10,104 nucleotides of DNA, taken from contig SYAK01000484.1 in NCBI GenBank assembly GCA_005788935.1, positions 1-10,104 of the forward strand, written 5' to 3'. Both the position numbers and the translations under genes were made by a program. Under the pieces are notes generated by a model. It did no database searches and was not told where the DNA came from. It worked only from the letters and a program-made list of their open reading frames with translations. How positions within the stretch are numbered: position 1 is the stretch's first letter; the number at the start of each line of letters is the position of its first letter. Source of the stretch: Pseudomonadota bacterium. GTDB taxonomy: Bacteria > Myxococcota > UBA9042 > PHBI01. Positions 1 to 6,778 of the stretch are shown here, in pieces.

Positions 1-277
1 ACAGGACGTGCGCCCCGCGCGAGGCTTCCACGCCAGACACGATGGCCGCGCCCTTGCCAAGGTTTCTCGGATGCCGGACGAGGCGGAACCGTGCGTCGTG
101 GCCCGCGCGCTCGCGGACGAGCTCGGGGGTCCCGTCCGTGGAGCCATCATCGACGATGAGCACCTCGGTCTCGAAGGGCCAGGTCGCCATCGCGCCCACG
201 ACCGCCTGCAGCGTCGCGGGCAGGCGCGCGGACTCGTTGAGCGCGGGAATGATGAGGCTGAGGTGGGGCCCGGTCAT
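1..277 (-). CDS. Family 2 glycosyltransferase, polyprenyl/dolichyl-phosphate glucosyltransferase (ALG5/DPM1) type, N-terminal part
   Basis: The reverse strand encodes 92 residues running off the left edge, so the C-terminal two thirds are missing. Visible GT-A fold features are the first strand LSLIIPALNE (residues 6-15), the nucleotide-binding IVDDGSTDGT segment near residue 40, and HPRNLGKGAA near residue 70. The last is characteristic of ALG5-like and DPM1-like enzymes, which transfer a sugar from a nucleotide sugar to a lipid phosphate on the cytoplasmic side of the membrane. The metal-binding DxD would lie just beyond the edge and is not seen. The ATG at 277 is the only start after the in-frame stop at 332-334, and GGAGG sits 11 nt upstream. 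The gene lies 69 bp downstream of a GT-C membrane transferase on the same strand, so the two are probably co-transcribed. I infer that this enzyme makes the lipid-linked sugar used by that neighbour. The sugar and acceptor cannot be read from the sequence. Confidence 0.93.
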   Translation of the reverse strand, partial: MTGPHLSLIIPALNESARLPATLQAVVGAMATWPFETEVLIVDDGSTDGTPELVRERAGHDARFRLVRHPRNLGKGAAIVSGVEASRGAHVL

Positions 278-288
278 GATTGAGAGCG

Positions 289-293
289 CCTCC
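289..293 (-). promoter_or_regulatory. Ribosome binding site of the GT2 gene
   Basis: GGAGG on the minus strand, 11 nt before the ATG at 277. It lies in the 69-bp gap after the GT-C gene, so the GT2 gene can be translated independently from a shared transcript. The spacing is a little longer than ideal. Confidence 0.55.
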
Positions 294-346
294 GAGGGCC
301 GAAGACTGTAGCTGAACCGGACGAGAGGTGGTTACCGAAAACGCCC

Positions 347-2599
347 TCACGGGCCGCACCATGCCGGAGCGGGCGTGCAGATGGGGCTCAGCGCCTCGAG
401 CCAGGTGCCCTCGGTCCACGCGAGCCCGGTCAGGATCTCGCCGGGCGCGCAGGGGAGGTCGAAGTCGCTGCCACCGGGTCCTCCCTCGAGCCGACCTGGC
501 CGTCGCGGCGAATCCTGCTGGTGCTCTCGTGGGGCCTTGGGGTGCACGCGCGGAGCACACAGGAGCCCGATCGCATCGACGAGGGCTCCACCCCGACCCC
601 GGAGGCCCGCGAGCGGGGCGGCGTCGGGGCACAGCATGTCAGTCGGCGGGGCGGCCTCACGGCGCATCCGGCCCAACCGGAGCGGCGTGGCGAGGGTCAT
701 GGGGCCGTCGTCGACGGCGCCTGGCTGGGTTGCGCACGTGGCAAGCAGTCCATCGAGCATCTCGCCCGAGGACGTCGGGCCGAGCGCGGTGACCGCTGCC
801 CCCTCCGGGCAGGTCGCCCGCAGAATCGAGCCCGAAGGACGTCCAGCCCAGACAGGCGCCGCGGAGGCTCCGCGCTCGGTGCCCGACGACGCAAGGATGT
901 GGGTCGCCTCGGGGTCTGGCACGATGACGAGACGCGGCCCACCGCTGTAAACGAGCCACTCGAAGAGGGGCGAAGGGGAGGCTGGCTCGAAACGCACGGC
1001 CTCGAGCCAGTCGTCAGCGCCTGGCTGGCGACTGGCCAGGTCGGTAGCGCCGAACCGCCGATCGTGAAGAAGCACCCCGTGTTTCCGGCCGAGCTGGAAG
1101 AAGCGCGCGGTCTCATGGGCCGACATGCGCGACAGGTCGACAAGCAGCACCGCGCGGCGACAGCGGCCTCGGGGCGGCGAGGGTGGGGTGTCGCTCGAGA
1201 GGTGGCGGGCCCCGGGCATGAGGGGCGCGTCGAGGAGGTATCGCAGGTGGACAGCGCGCTCCGCCGAGGGGTGAACGAGATAGCAGGTGCCATCTCGGCC
1301 AAAGCGCTGGGAGAGCCCCTCCGCCCAGCGCGTCTCGAGGTATTCGTCCGGCGTGGGCGGGAGGTACGATCCACGGTGGTCCGCGTGCCCCCGAAGGTGT
1401 GCCCCGACGGCCCAGACGGCTTGTACGCAGACCGCGACCGCGACGAGGCTGGTCGTCGCGCCACGCCCGAGCGGCCAATTCCCGCGCGAAGCGGCCAGGG
1501 CAAAGTCGCGCACCAGGCACGCTCCGCCGATCGCGAGACCCGGGCCGGCCGAGTAGGTCCAGTAGGAGTGGATGGCGCCCGCGTTCTGGAAGACCGTCGA
1601 GTGAATGACCTGGGCGAAGGCGAAGCCGAGCGTGATGAAGTCGAGCCCGTCGAAGCGCCCGCGGACGAGGCGCACCGCGAGACGCAGCACCACGCCCGCG
1701 GCGAGGGCCAGCAAGAGCGGGCCGTAGAGGTCGAGGCTCCGGTCGAGGAGGACATCCAGATAGCCCGGGGAGGAGGCCGAACGTTGCTGGAACGCGGTGA
1801 CCATCGCGCCGAGCCCTCCGCGCAGCCACGCAATCCAGCCGAAGAACAGGGTGGCGTTCAGAAGGACGGTCGCCGAAAAGCGCGCCAGAAATCCGAGGCG
1901 GCGCCCGAGGGAACGGGTGGCCGCGGCTCCGCCCGGGGTCGGCCAGATGGCGTGCCGCAGTGCGTGCAGGCCGATGAAGGCCGCGAGGTAATAGCCCACC
2001 CAGTCGAACTGCATCGCGCACCCGACCGCGAGGTGGATCGGCCACTCGCGCGCTGCCAGCGCCTTGGGGTCGTCGAGCGTCTGGTGGCGGGTGTGGTAGC
2101 GGTCGAGCAGGAGGAGACACCAGAAGAGGCTGCCCTGCTCGTGGTTGACCATGTTCGCGAAGATGGTGTGCAGCGGCGTGAGGGCCCAGAGGGTGACCGC
2201 TGCTGCTCCCGCTGCCGCGCCGGCTCGTCGTGCCACGATCCGGTGGATGAGGAGAAACAGTCCGACCGAGTAGGTGATGGGCACCAGGCGGGCCACCCAC
2301 GGCTCGTCTCCGAGCACGGAGAAGAGCCCCATCAGGTGTATGTGCAGCAACATCGGGTGGTTGGTGTAGACCTCCGACAGCGGCGGCGACTCGAACCCCG
2401 AATAGTACTGGACCTGTTGCAGCACGCCGAAGCGCAACGAATTTCGGGCAGCCTGGGAAAACGCCGCCCCGTTGAAGCCGTCGTGCCCCACGAGGAACGG
2501 CCCGAAGGCCTCGTGCAGGCAAGCCGCGAGATACAGCGCGAAGACCGCCCAGAGCCAGATGCGCAGACCGCGGGGCGATGCTGGTGGAGGGGCCGTCAT
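347..2599 (-). CDS. Multi-pass membrane glycosyltransferase (GT-C fold, GT39-like) with a C-terminal cysteine-repeat domain
   Basis: A 750-residue protein numbered from the ATG at 2599. A GTG at 2638 would add 13 residues. Neither start has a clear Shine-Dalgarno site, and the frame is closed by a stop at 2696-2698. Residues 1-400 form roughly nine to ten hydrophobic segments, the first at about 12-28. An acidic GHDG (Asp40) in the first outer loop and YTNHP at 78-82 fit the GT39/ArnT/PMT-like architecture, where the first-loop acid is catalytic. Such enzymes transfer a sugar from a lipid phosphate donor to an acceptor on the outer face of the membrane. Residues about 400-580 form a soluble domain I do not recognise. 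Residues about 592-750 hold three cysteine-pair repeats: C597/C622, C657/C681 and C717/C741. The total is longer than many bacterial GT39 proteins because of this tail. A lipid-sugar-forming GT2 gene follows on the same strand, supporting a donor-plus-transferase pair. Acceptor and sugar are unknown. It could alternatively act on teichoic-like or O-antigen glycan. Confidence 0.87.
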   Translation of the reverse strand: MTAPPPASPRGLRIWLWAVFALYLAACLHEAFGPFLVGHDGFNGAAFSQAARNSLRFGVLQQVQYYSGFESPPLSEVYTNHPMLLHIHLMGLFSVLGDEPWVARLVPITYSVGLFLLIHRIVARRAGAAAGAAAVTLWALTPLHTIFANMVNHEQGSLFWCLLLLDRYHTRHQTLDDPKALAAREWPIHLAVGCAMQFDWVGYYLAAFIGLHALRHAIWPTPGGAAATRSLGRRLGFLARFSATVLLNATLFFGWIAWLRGGLGAMVTAFQQRSASSPGYLDVLLDRSLDLYGPLLLALAAGVVLRLAVRLVRGRFDGLDFITLGFAFAQVIHSTVFQNAGAIHSYWTYSAGPGLAIGGACLVRDFALAASRGNWPLGRGATTSLVAVAVCVQAVWAVGAHLRGHADHRGSYLPPTPDEYLETRWAEGLSQRFGRDGTCYLVHPSAERAVHLRYLLDAPLMPGARHLSSDTPPSPPRGRCRRAVLLVDLSRMSAHETARFFQLGRKHGVLLHDRRFGATDLASRQPGADDWLEAVRFEPASPSPLFEWLVYSGGPRLVIVPDPEATHILASSGTERGASAAPVWAGRPSGSILRATCPEGAAVTALGPTSSGEMLDGLLATCATQPGAVDDGPMTLATPLRLGRMRREAAPPTDMLCPDAAPLAGLRGRGGALVDAIGLLCAPRVHPKAPREHQQDSPRRPGRLEGGPGGSDFDLPCAPGEILTGLAWTEGTWLEALSPICTPAPAWCGP
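350..826 (-). repeat. Three tandem cysteine-pair protein repeats within the GT-C gene
   Basis: Each repeat starts with a Cys (C597, C657, C717; the first two are CP) and ends with a second Cys 24-25 residues later (C622, C681, C741). In between lies a pattern like L-x-G-L followed by small residues, then hydrophobic-x-x-hydrophobic before the closing Cys. The first cysteines are exactly 60 residues apart. Paired cysteines in a domain likely to face the periplasm suggest disulfides. The pattern resembles cysteine repeats I associate with secreted proteins of myxobacteria, which may bind carbohydrate or protein. That family assignment is from memory and uncertain. Confidence 0.65.
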
Positions 2600-2736
2600 G
2601 GGGGCCGGAGGCTGCCAGAGGCGTGGCCCCGTGTCCACGCAGAGCGACGGATGTGCCGAGGGTGGAGGTCGGCGCGGAGCCGTCGGCGCGTGGCGTCATG
2701 CAGGGCTGTGTGCGGGCTCTGTGGGGCAGGGCGTGG

Positions 2737-2787
2737 GTCCGGGGCTGGCGTGCGTCCGGGGCTGGCGTGGGTCCGAGGCTGGCGCGG
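2737..2787. repeat. Three tandem copies of a 17-bp repeat
   Basis: Copies lie at 2737-2753, 2754-2770 and 2771-2787. The unit is GTCCGGGGCTGGCGTGG. The first copy ends in C instead of G, and the third has A for G at position 5 and C for T at position 15. A more degenerate copy may precede it near 2720-2736. The array sits in the divergent promoter region about 50 bp before the amidase start. It may be a set of protein-binding sites or simple replication slippage. Confidence 0.8.
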
Positions 2788-2809
2788 TCGGGCCGAGGTG
2801 CTTGCGTCC

Positions 2810-2828
2810 GATGGGCCATCTGGCCATC
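2810..2828. promoter_or_regulatory. Imperfect palindrome just upstream of the amidase start (possible operator or leader hairpin)
   Basis: GATGGGCCA and TGGCCATC form an inverted repeat around a central TC, with a single bulged G in the left arm. It ends 8 nt before the amidase ATG, where a ribosome binding site would normally be. It could be a repressor site or an RNA hairpin in the initiation region. It also reads as a direct repeat of GGCCATC (2814-2820 and 2822-2828), so chance in GC-rich DNA is possible. Confidence 0.35.
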
Positions 2829-2836
2829 ATCACCGC

Positions 2837-4198
2837 ATGCACGAAGCACTCCACGTCCGGTCGGCGCTCGAGCTCGCGGCCATGGTGGCCCGAGGTGACC
2901 TCAGCGTCGTCGAGCTGACCCGGCTCCATCTCGCCCGCGTCGCGGCGTTGAACACGCAGCTCGGCGCCTTCGTCGACCTGCGCCCGGAGGCCGCGCTGAA
3001 GGTGGCCCGCGCGCGCGACGCCGAGCGCCACAGGGACCCGCGCGCAGCCCGGAGTCCGCTGTTCGGGCTGCCGACGGGCATCAAGGACCTGCACCTCACG
3101 CGAGGCTTTCGGACCCGGTTCGGCTCACGCGCCCTCCCTACCATCCGGTCTCCGCTCGATGACCTGACGAGCGCGGCCGTCCGCCGGGCCGGACTCGTCA
3201 TTCTCGGCAAGCTCGCCACCTCCGAACTCGGCATCCTCCCGGTCGTCGAGACCGACCTGCACCCGCCCGTCCGCAACCACTGGGATGTTCATCGCAGCTC
3301 GGGCGGCTCTTCGGGCGGCTCGAGCGCGGCGATCGCGGCGGGCCTCATCCCGCTCGCGCCAGCGAGTGACGGGGCTGGCTCCGTCCGCATCCCGGCCGCC
3401 TTCTGCGGCCTCGTCGGCCACAAGCCCACGCGGGGGCTCGTGCCCAACCCGTTCGCGGCGCTTGACGCGATCGACATCACCGTCGTCGGGCCGCACGCGC
3501 GCACGGTGCCAGACGCGGCCGCGCTGCTCGATCTCCTGACCGGGCGCGAGCGAAGCCCGACCAGCTTCCTCTCGGGCCTCGAGCGGCCGCCTCAGGCGCT
3601 TCGCGTCGCGTTCACCGCGCAATCGCCGGTCGGGCCGGTCGAACCCGCGGCGGTCGAGGCGGTCCGAGCGGTCGCCGCCACGCTGTCGGAGCTTGGGCAC
3701 CAGGTGGTCGAGGGCGCCCCCCTCCACGGAGAGATTGACGAATTTCTCCCCATCTACAAGTTCTCGGTCGGCCAGGCCTTCACCCCGCTCGCGCGGAAGC
3801 TGCAGCCTGTCGGGCAGTGGCTCCGCGCCGAGGGGCGCCACGTCGACTGGCGCACCGCGATGGCGTGTCGCGAGCTGCTGACGCGCCGCCTCGCGAGCTG
3901 GTTTGACGGCATCGACGTCCTGCTGACCCCCACGACGCCCGTCGCGCCGCCTCTCGTCGGGGCGTGGCAGGGCCTGAACGGTCGCGACACGATGTACGCG
4001 GCCGCCCAGCTCGGCGCGTTCACGGCGGCCTTCAACGCCACCGGCCAGCCAGCGACCTCCATCCCCGTCTGGCAGTCCGAGGGCCCGCCGCGCGCCGTCC
4101 AGCTCGTCGGACACCGGGGCGAGGACGCGCTGCTCCTCGCGCTCGCGCAGTCCGTCCTCGAGGCCCGCGGCGACGCGACCGGTCGCGTGGCGCCCTGA
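2837..4198 (+). CDS. Stand-alone amidase of the amidase-signature (AS) family
   Basis: A 453-residue serine hydrolase that cleaves carboxamides and sometimes esters. The Ser-cisSer-Lys triad of the AS family is complete. Lys83 lies in GIKD, the cis-serine Ser158 in GGSSGG, and the nucleophile Ser182 in DGAGSVRIPAAFCG. The Lys-to-Ser (75) and Ser-to-Ser (24) spacings equal those I recall for GatA (79/154/178 in Staphylococcus aureus). The length is usual for the family. No gatB or gatC is adjacent, so a tRNA-amidotransferase role is unlikely. It is more probably a catabolic or detoxifying amidase with unknown substrate. No signal peptide is seen, so it should be cytoplasmic. The ATG at 2837 was chosen because the family N-terminus (an ELAAMVARGDLS-like helix) begins there. 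No clear Shine-Dalgarno site precedes it. The same frame stays open far upstream, but only antisense to the GT-C gene. It is divergent from the glycosyltransferase pair with no evident functional link. Confidence 0.93.
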   Translation: MHEALHVRSALELAAMVARGDLSVVELTRLHLARVAALNTQLGAFVDLRPEAALKVARARDAERHRDPRAARSPLFGLPTGIKDLHLTRGFRTRFGSRALPTIRSPLDDLTSAAVRRAGLVILGKLATSELGILPVVETDLHPPVRNHWDVHRSSGGSSGGSSAAIAAGLIPLAPASDGAGSVRIPAAFCGLVGHKPTRGLVPNPFAALDAIDITVVGPHARTVPDAAALLDLLTGRERSPTSFLSGLERPPQALRVAFTAQSPVGPVEPAAVEAVRAVAATLSELGHQVVEGAPLHGEIDEFLPIYKFSVGQAFTPLARKLQPVGQWLRAEGRHVDWRTAMACRELLTRRLASWFDGIDVLLTPTTPVAPPLVGAWQGLNGRDTMYAAAQLGAFTAAFNATGQPATSIPVWQSEGPPRAVQLVGHRGEDALLLALAQSVLEARGDATGRVAP

Positions 4199-4320
4199 CT
4201 CATGGGCCGGGCGCCTGCACCAGTTTCAGCCCTCCCCGTGTCATCGAAGAGGGCGGCGCGGCGTGCCTCGAAGTCGGCATCTCCAAAGACGAGCGAAGCG
4301 ACTTTTGCGAAGCGCCGCGG

Positions 4321-4533
4321 CTACCACGCGATGAGGGCCTTCGCCGTGTGGTCAAGCTCGCTCGCGAGGAGGTCCGTCTTGCCGACGAGCGCTAGGCCCT
4401 CCTTGCGGGCCCCCGCGAAATCGGACCCACCGTGCGGAATCCTCGTCAGGTATCGCGGTCCGAACAACGACATGGCCCGCAGCACGTAGCCACTCGCCGC
4501 GTCTGGAAAGGCGCGGCCCCCCGGTCCCTTGAG
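4321..4533 (-). pseudogene. Possible gene remnant or small ORF of unknown function
   Basis: On the minus strand a frame of 70 codons runs from just after a TAG at 4534-4536 to a TAG at 4321-4323. Its third codon positions are overwhelmingly G or C, as in the real genes here. The translation has a normal globular look (for example YVLRAMSLFGPRYLT, then LALVGKTDLLASEL). The only ATG inside is at 4473, giving 50 residues, and no Shine-Dalgarno site precedes it. In-frame sequence upstream of the 4534-4536 stop looks non-coding. I therefore favour the C-terminal tail of a decayed gene that has lost its start. A genuine small protein is the alternative. I do not recognise the family. Confidence 0.33.
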
Positions 4534-4693
4534 CTATCGACCGCAAGTCCCGGGCGTCGGCGGTGCCTCGTCAGGCCGGAGCCCGACGCTTCTCCGGGCG
4601 CCCATGTTCGTCGCCGATCGTCTGAGGTGCGTGGCCCCCGGATGCTGCTGCGCTGTGGCGGGACCTCGCGCGTGCCCGCGCCCCAGGGTCATG

Positions 4694-4753
4694 AACCAAA
4701 ATGTTTCGAATCTGAAACACTCGTTTTCAACTCTGAAACGTTTTGTTTCAACA
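4694..4753. promoter_or_regulatory. AT-rich island of helically phased inverted half-sites downstream of recD
   Basis: This is a sharply AT-rich patch in very GC-rich DNA, beginning at the recD stop. Alternating half-sites are GTTTC 4703-4707, GAAAC 4714-4718, GTTTTC 4723-4728, GAAAC 4735-4739 and GTTTC 4745-4749. Their centres are about 10.5 bp apart. On the recD transcript two hairpins are possible. One is TGAAAC/GTTTCA (4750-4745 with 4739-4734, loop AAAAC). The other is TGTTTC/GAAACA (4719-4714 with 4707-4702), followed by a short T run at 4701-4698. It could be a weak recD terminator, an intrinsically bent site, or an array of operators. Confidence 0.5.
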
Positions 4754-6778
4754 TCAGCCGCCGAGCAGCTGCGCCAGACTCGAGGCCCGCGACACGGTCC
4801 GTGTGAAGGCCCCGCGCAGGTCCTGCTCCGTGCCGAGCCAATCCACGCGGGCCTTGGCGCGCGTCAGGCCGGTGTAGACCAGCTCACGAGTCTGGAGCGC
4901 CAAACCGGCGTGGCCCGCGAGCACCAACGCCACGCGGTCGAACTGAGACCCCTGGCTCTTGTGGATGGTCATCGCGAGGCCCCCCTCGTGCGGCGGCAGG
5001 CGCCCGAGCGGCACCGCGCGCACGCCCCCGGGCACCCGGAACACGGCGCCGAGCTTCACGCCCTCGCCGGAGACGGCGACTGGCAGCACGAGCCCCACGT
5101 CGCCGTTGCTGAGCCTCACGTCAGGCGCGTTGCGCGTCACGAGCAGCGGCCGCCCGAGCCAGTGGGGCCCCACCTGCGGCAGCACACCGAGACCGGCCGC
5201 GCGCCACGCCTCCCTCAGAGCCTCGCGCACCCGGCCACCGATGGCGCGGTCCAGGCCCTCGACCCCGCGCGGCCCCGCCCGCGTCACGCCGAGGACGCGA
5301 AAATGCTCGAGCGCGTCGAGGACGCCGGCCTGGTAGGACGGGCCGAGCATGCACGCAGCGCCGTTCGGGAAGGCCTCGGCCAGCAACGCCGCGTAGCCGG
5401 CCTCCGTTCCTGCGCCGCGACCTGCGAGATACGGCGCCACCAGCGCGCCGAGGGCCGGCTGCGATGCCGTGCCCGACAGCACGTCGAGCCGGTCTCCGAG
5501 GTGCCGGATGCGCGCGAGCAGGGGTCCCCGCAGCGTCTCGCCCTCTGCGTGGAGGCGTCCGACCATCAGGTCGACGGCCCGATCCAGTCTGTCTGGACGG
5601 CCGCTTTGGAGGCAGGCTGCCACCTCCGCGATGTCGGGTGCCGAGGCGAACCGCCGCGAGCGGGTGAAGCGGACGACGCGCCCCGCGAGCGGTCCATCCG
5701 AGGTCTGGGGGCGCGCCTTGCTGGCCCCGTCCGGGATGGACGCCACCCCGCTCGCCGCTGCCACGAGGTCCGCGAGGACGGTCCCGGCCTCGACGCTCGC
5801 GAGTTGGTCCCGGTCACCGAGGAGGACGAGCCGCGCGTCAGGCGCGATCGCCTCGAGCAGCGCCCGCATCAGGACGAGGTCCACCATCGACACCTCGTCG
5901 ACGACCACCAGGCCAGCTGGCAGCGGGTTGTCCGCATGGTGGCGGCATGTCCCGTCCGGTCGCAACCCGACGAGCCGGTGGATCGTCTCGGCCTGCAATC
6001 CCCCGAGCGCCGCCCTGACCGCCGGGGGCGCTGCGAGCTGTGCCACCTGCTCGAGCAGCGCCTCGCGCATCCGGGCGCGGGCCTTGCCAGTCGGTGCCGC
6101 GAGGACGATGGACAGCTCCGGATCGGCGGCCAGTGCGAGGGCCAGCAGGCGCGCGATGCTGTACGTCTTCCCGGTCCCCGGGCCGCCGGTCACGATGGTC
6201 AGACGACCAGTCGCGGCCACCCGCACGGCGGTCGCGGCCTCGCCGCGCGGGTCCTCGGGGAACAGGGCCTCGACGCGCGCGTCCAGGTCGGGCGAGACGC
6301 CCTGGGACGCGGCCGCCCGCACACGCAGCAGCTCGGCGACACGTCGCTGGGTGTCGTCCATGCGTCCTGTCAGCAGCAGGTGCGCGGCGGGCTCGCCGTC
6401 TGGACCGCGCGTCAGGACCTGCAGCACGAACGGGCCGGGCGGCGGCGCAGCCATCCCGGCCCCATGGACGGCCACCAGCGGGGATGACGCGACGCGCGCG
6501 AGCCATTCCCGGGCCTCGACTGGAACCGAGGGCGGCAACTGGCCGTCGAAGCTTGTTGCGACCTCCGTCAGCGAGACGCCTGCATGGCCGACCCGCGGCG
6601 CCCGCGCGGCCAGCAGCAACGCCAGCAGGACGTCCGGTCTCGCCTCGCCCCAGCGGGCCGCCGCGAGATCGACCGCGTGCAGCTCGGGCGGGGCGAAGCG
6701 GTCGGCGCAACCTGCGACGGCCGCCCGCATGGCCGGGGAAATCCCCGAGAGTTCCGCCAGGGACGTCGTGTCAGGCAT
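4754..6778 (-). CDS. recD: Exodeoxyribonuclease V (RecBCD) subunit alpha, RecD helicase
   Basis: A 674-residue superfamily 1B helicase that moves 5' to 3' and is the fast motor of the RecBCD double-strand-break enzyme. Residues 1-190 are the N-terminal domain that contacts RecB in known complexes. Helicase motifs follow in order: Walker A GGPGTGKT (198-205, Lys204), motif Ia APTGKA (228-233), Walker B VVDEVSMVD (292-300), motif III LLGDRDQLASVEAG (319-332), motif IV TRSRRF (372-377), motif V TIHKSQGSQFD (604-614) and motif VI YTGLTRAKA (635-643). All key residues are intact. The length is somewhat above E. coli RecD (608). The ATG at 6778 overlaps the recB stop by 8 bp (ATGCCTGA) and is preceded by GGAGG five nt upstream. 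The frame stays open to 6904 inside recB, but that extension is arginine-rich and unlikely to be translated. Translation is probably coupled to recB. The long RecD2 N-terminal extension is absent and recB is adjacent, so this is RecBCD-type RecD. Confidence 0.97.
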   Translation of the reverse strand: MPDTTSLAELSGISPAMRAAVAGCADRFAPPELHAVDLAAARWGEARPDVLLALLLAARAPRVGHAGVSLTEVATSFDGQLPPSVPVEAREWLARVASSPLVAVHGAGMAAPPPGPFVLQVLTRGPDGEPAAHLLLTGRMDDTQRRVAELLRVRAAASQGVSPDLDARVEALFPEDPRGEAATAVRVAATGRLTIVTGGPGTGKTYSIARLLALALAADPELSIVLAAPTGKARARMREALLEQVAQLAAPPAVRAALGGLQAETIHRLVGLRPDGTCRHHADNPLPAGLVVVDEVSMVDLVLMRALLEAIAPDARLVLLGDRDQLASVEAGTVLADLVAAASGVASIPDGASKARPQTSDGPLAGRVVRFTRSRRFASAPDIAEVAACLQSGRPDRLDRAVDLMVGRLHAEGETLRGPLLARIRHLGDRLDVLSGTASQPALGALVAPYLAGRGAGTEAGYAALLAEAFPNGAACMLGPSYQAGVLDALEHFRVLGVTRAGPRGVEGLDRAIGGRVREALREAWRAAGLGVLPQVGPHWLGRPLLVTRNAPDVRLSNGDVGLVLPVAVSGEGVKLGAVFRVPGGVRAVPLGRLPPHEGGLAMTIHKSQGSQFDRVALVLAGHAGLALQTRELVYTGLTRAKARVDWLGTEQDLRGAFTRTVSRASSLAQLLGG

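Larger units (their letters stand above)
2600..2836. promoter_or_regulatory. Divergent intergenic region between the GT-C gene and the amidase gene
   Basis: About 200-240 bp separate the two divergently transcribed genes, depending on the GT-C start, so promoters for both should lie here. I see no convincing sigma-70 -35/-10 pair on either strand, as is common in DNA this rich in GC. The region contains a 17-bp tandem repeat (2737-2787) and an imperfect palindrome (2810-2828), listed separately. No small gene in it is supported. Confidence 0.5.
4199..4753. other. 555-bp stretch without a confident gene
   Basis: It lies between the amidase (plus) and recD (minus), which converge here. It holds a short minus-strand frame with gene-like codon use (4321-4533) and an AT-rich inverted-repeat island next to recD (4694-4753), both described separately. 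No strong rho-independent terminator is seen for the amidase. The plus-strand open frames here (from 4202 and 4432) read as serine/arginine-rich filler and look like shadows. Confidence 0.6.

Noticed and set aside
343..354. GCCC-TCAC-GGGC hairpin over the GT-C stop codon
   Set aside because: Four-base arms are expected by chance at this GC content, and there is no T run.
521..2836. The amidase reading frame stays open for a further 2.3 kb upstream, giving an apparent 1225-residue protein
   Set aside because: The extension is antisense to the GT-C gene, is rich in arginine, glycine and glutamate without domains, and the family N-terminus starts at 2837. In GC-rich genes the antisense frames are commonly stop-free.
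2837..4198. Amidase as GatA of the tRNA-dependent amidotransferase
   Set aside because: The triad spacing matches because the whole family shares it. No gatB or gatC is adjacent and the central region differs from GatA as I recall it, so a generic amidase call is safer.
4285..4306. Hairpin AAAG-A-CG ... CG-A-CTTT followed by T as a rho-independent terminator for the amidase
   Set aside because: The stem is only six pairs with an A-A mismatch, the T run is four bases, and it lies 87 nt after the stop. Too weak to call.
4754..6487. Long plus-strand frame (4529-6487) antisense to recD
   Set aside because: recD motifs on the other strand are complete, and the antisense translation has no recognisable domain and a biased composition.
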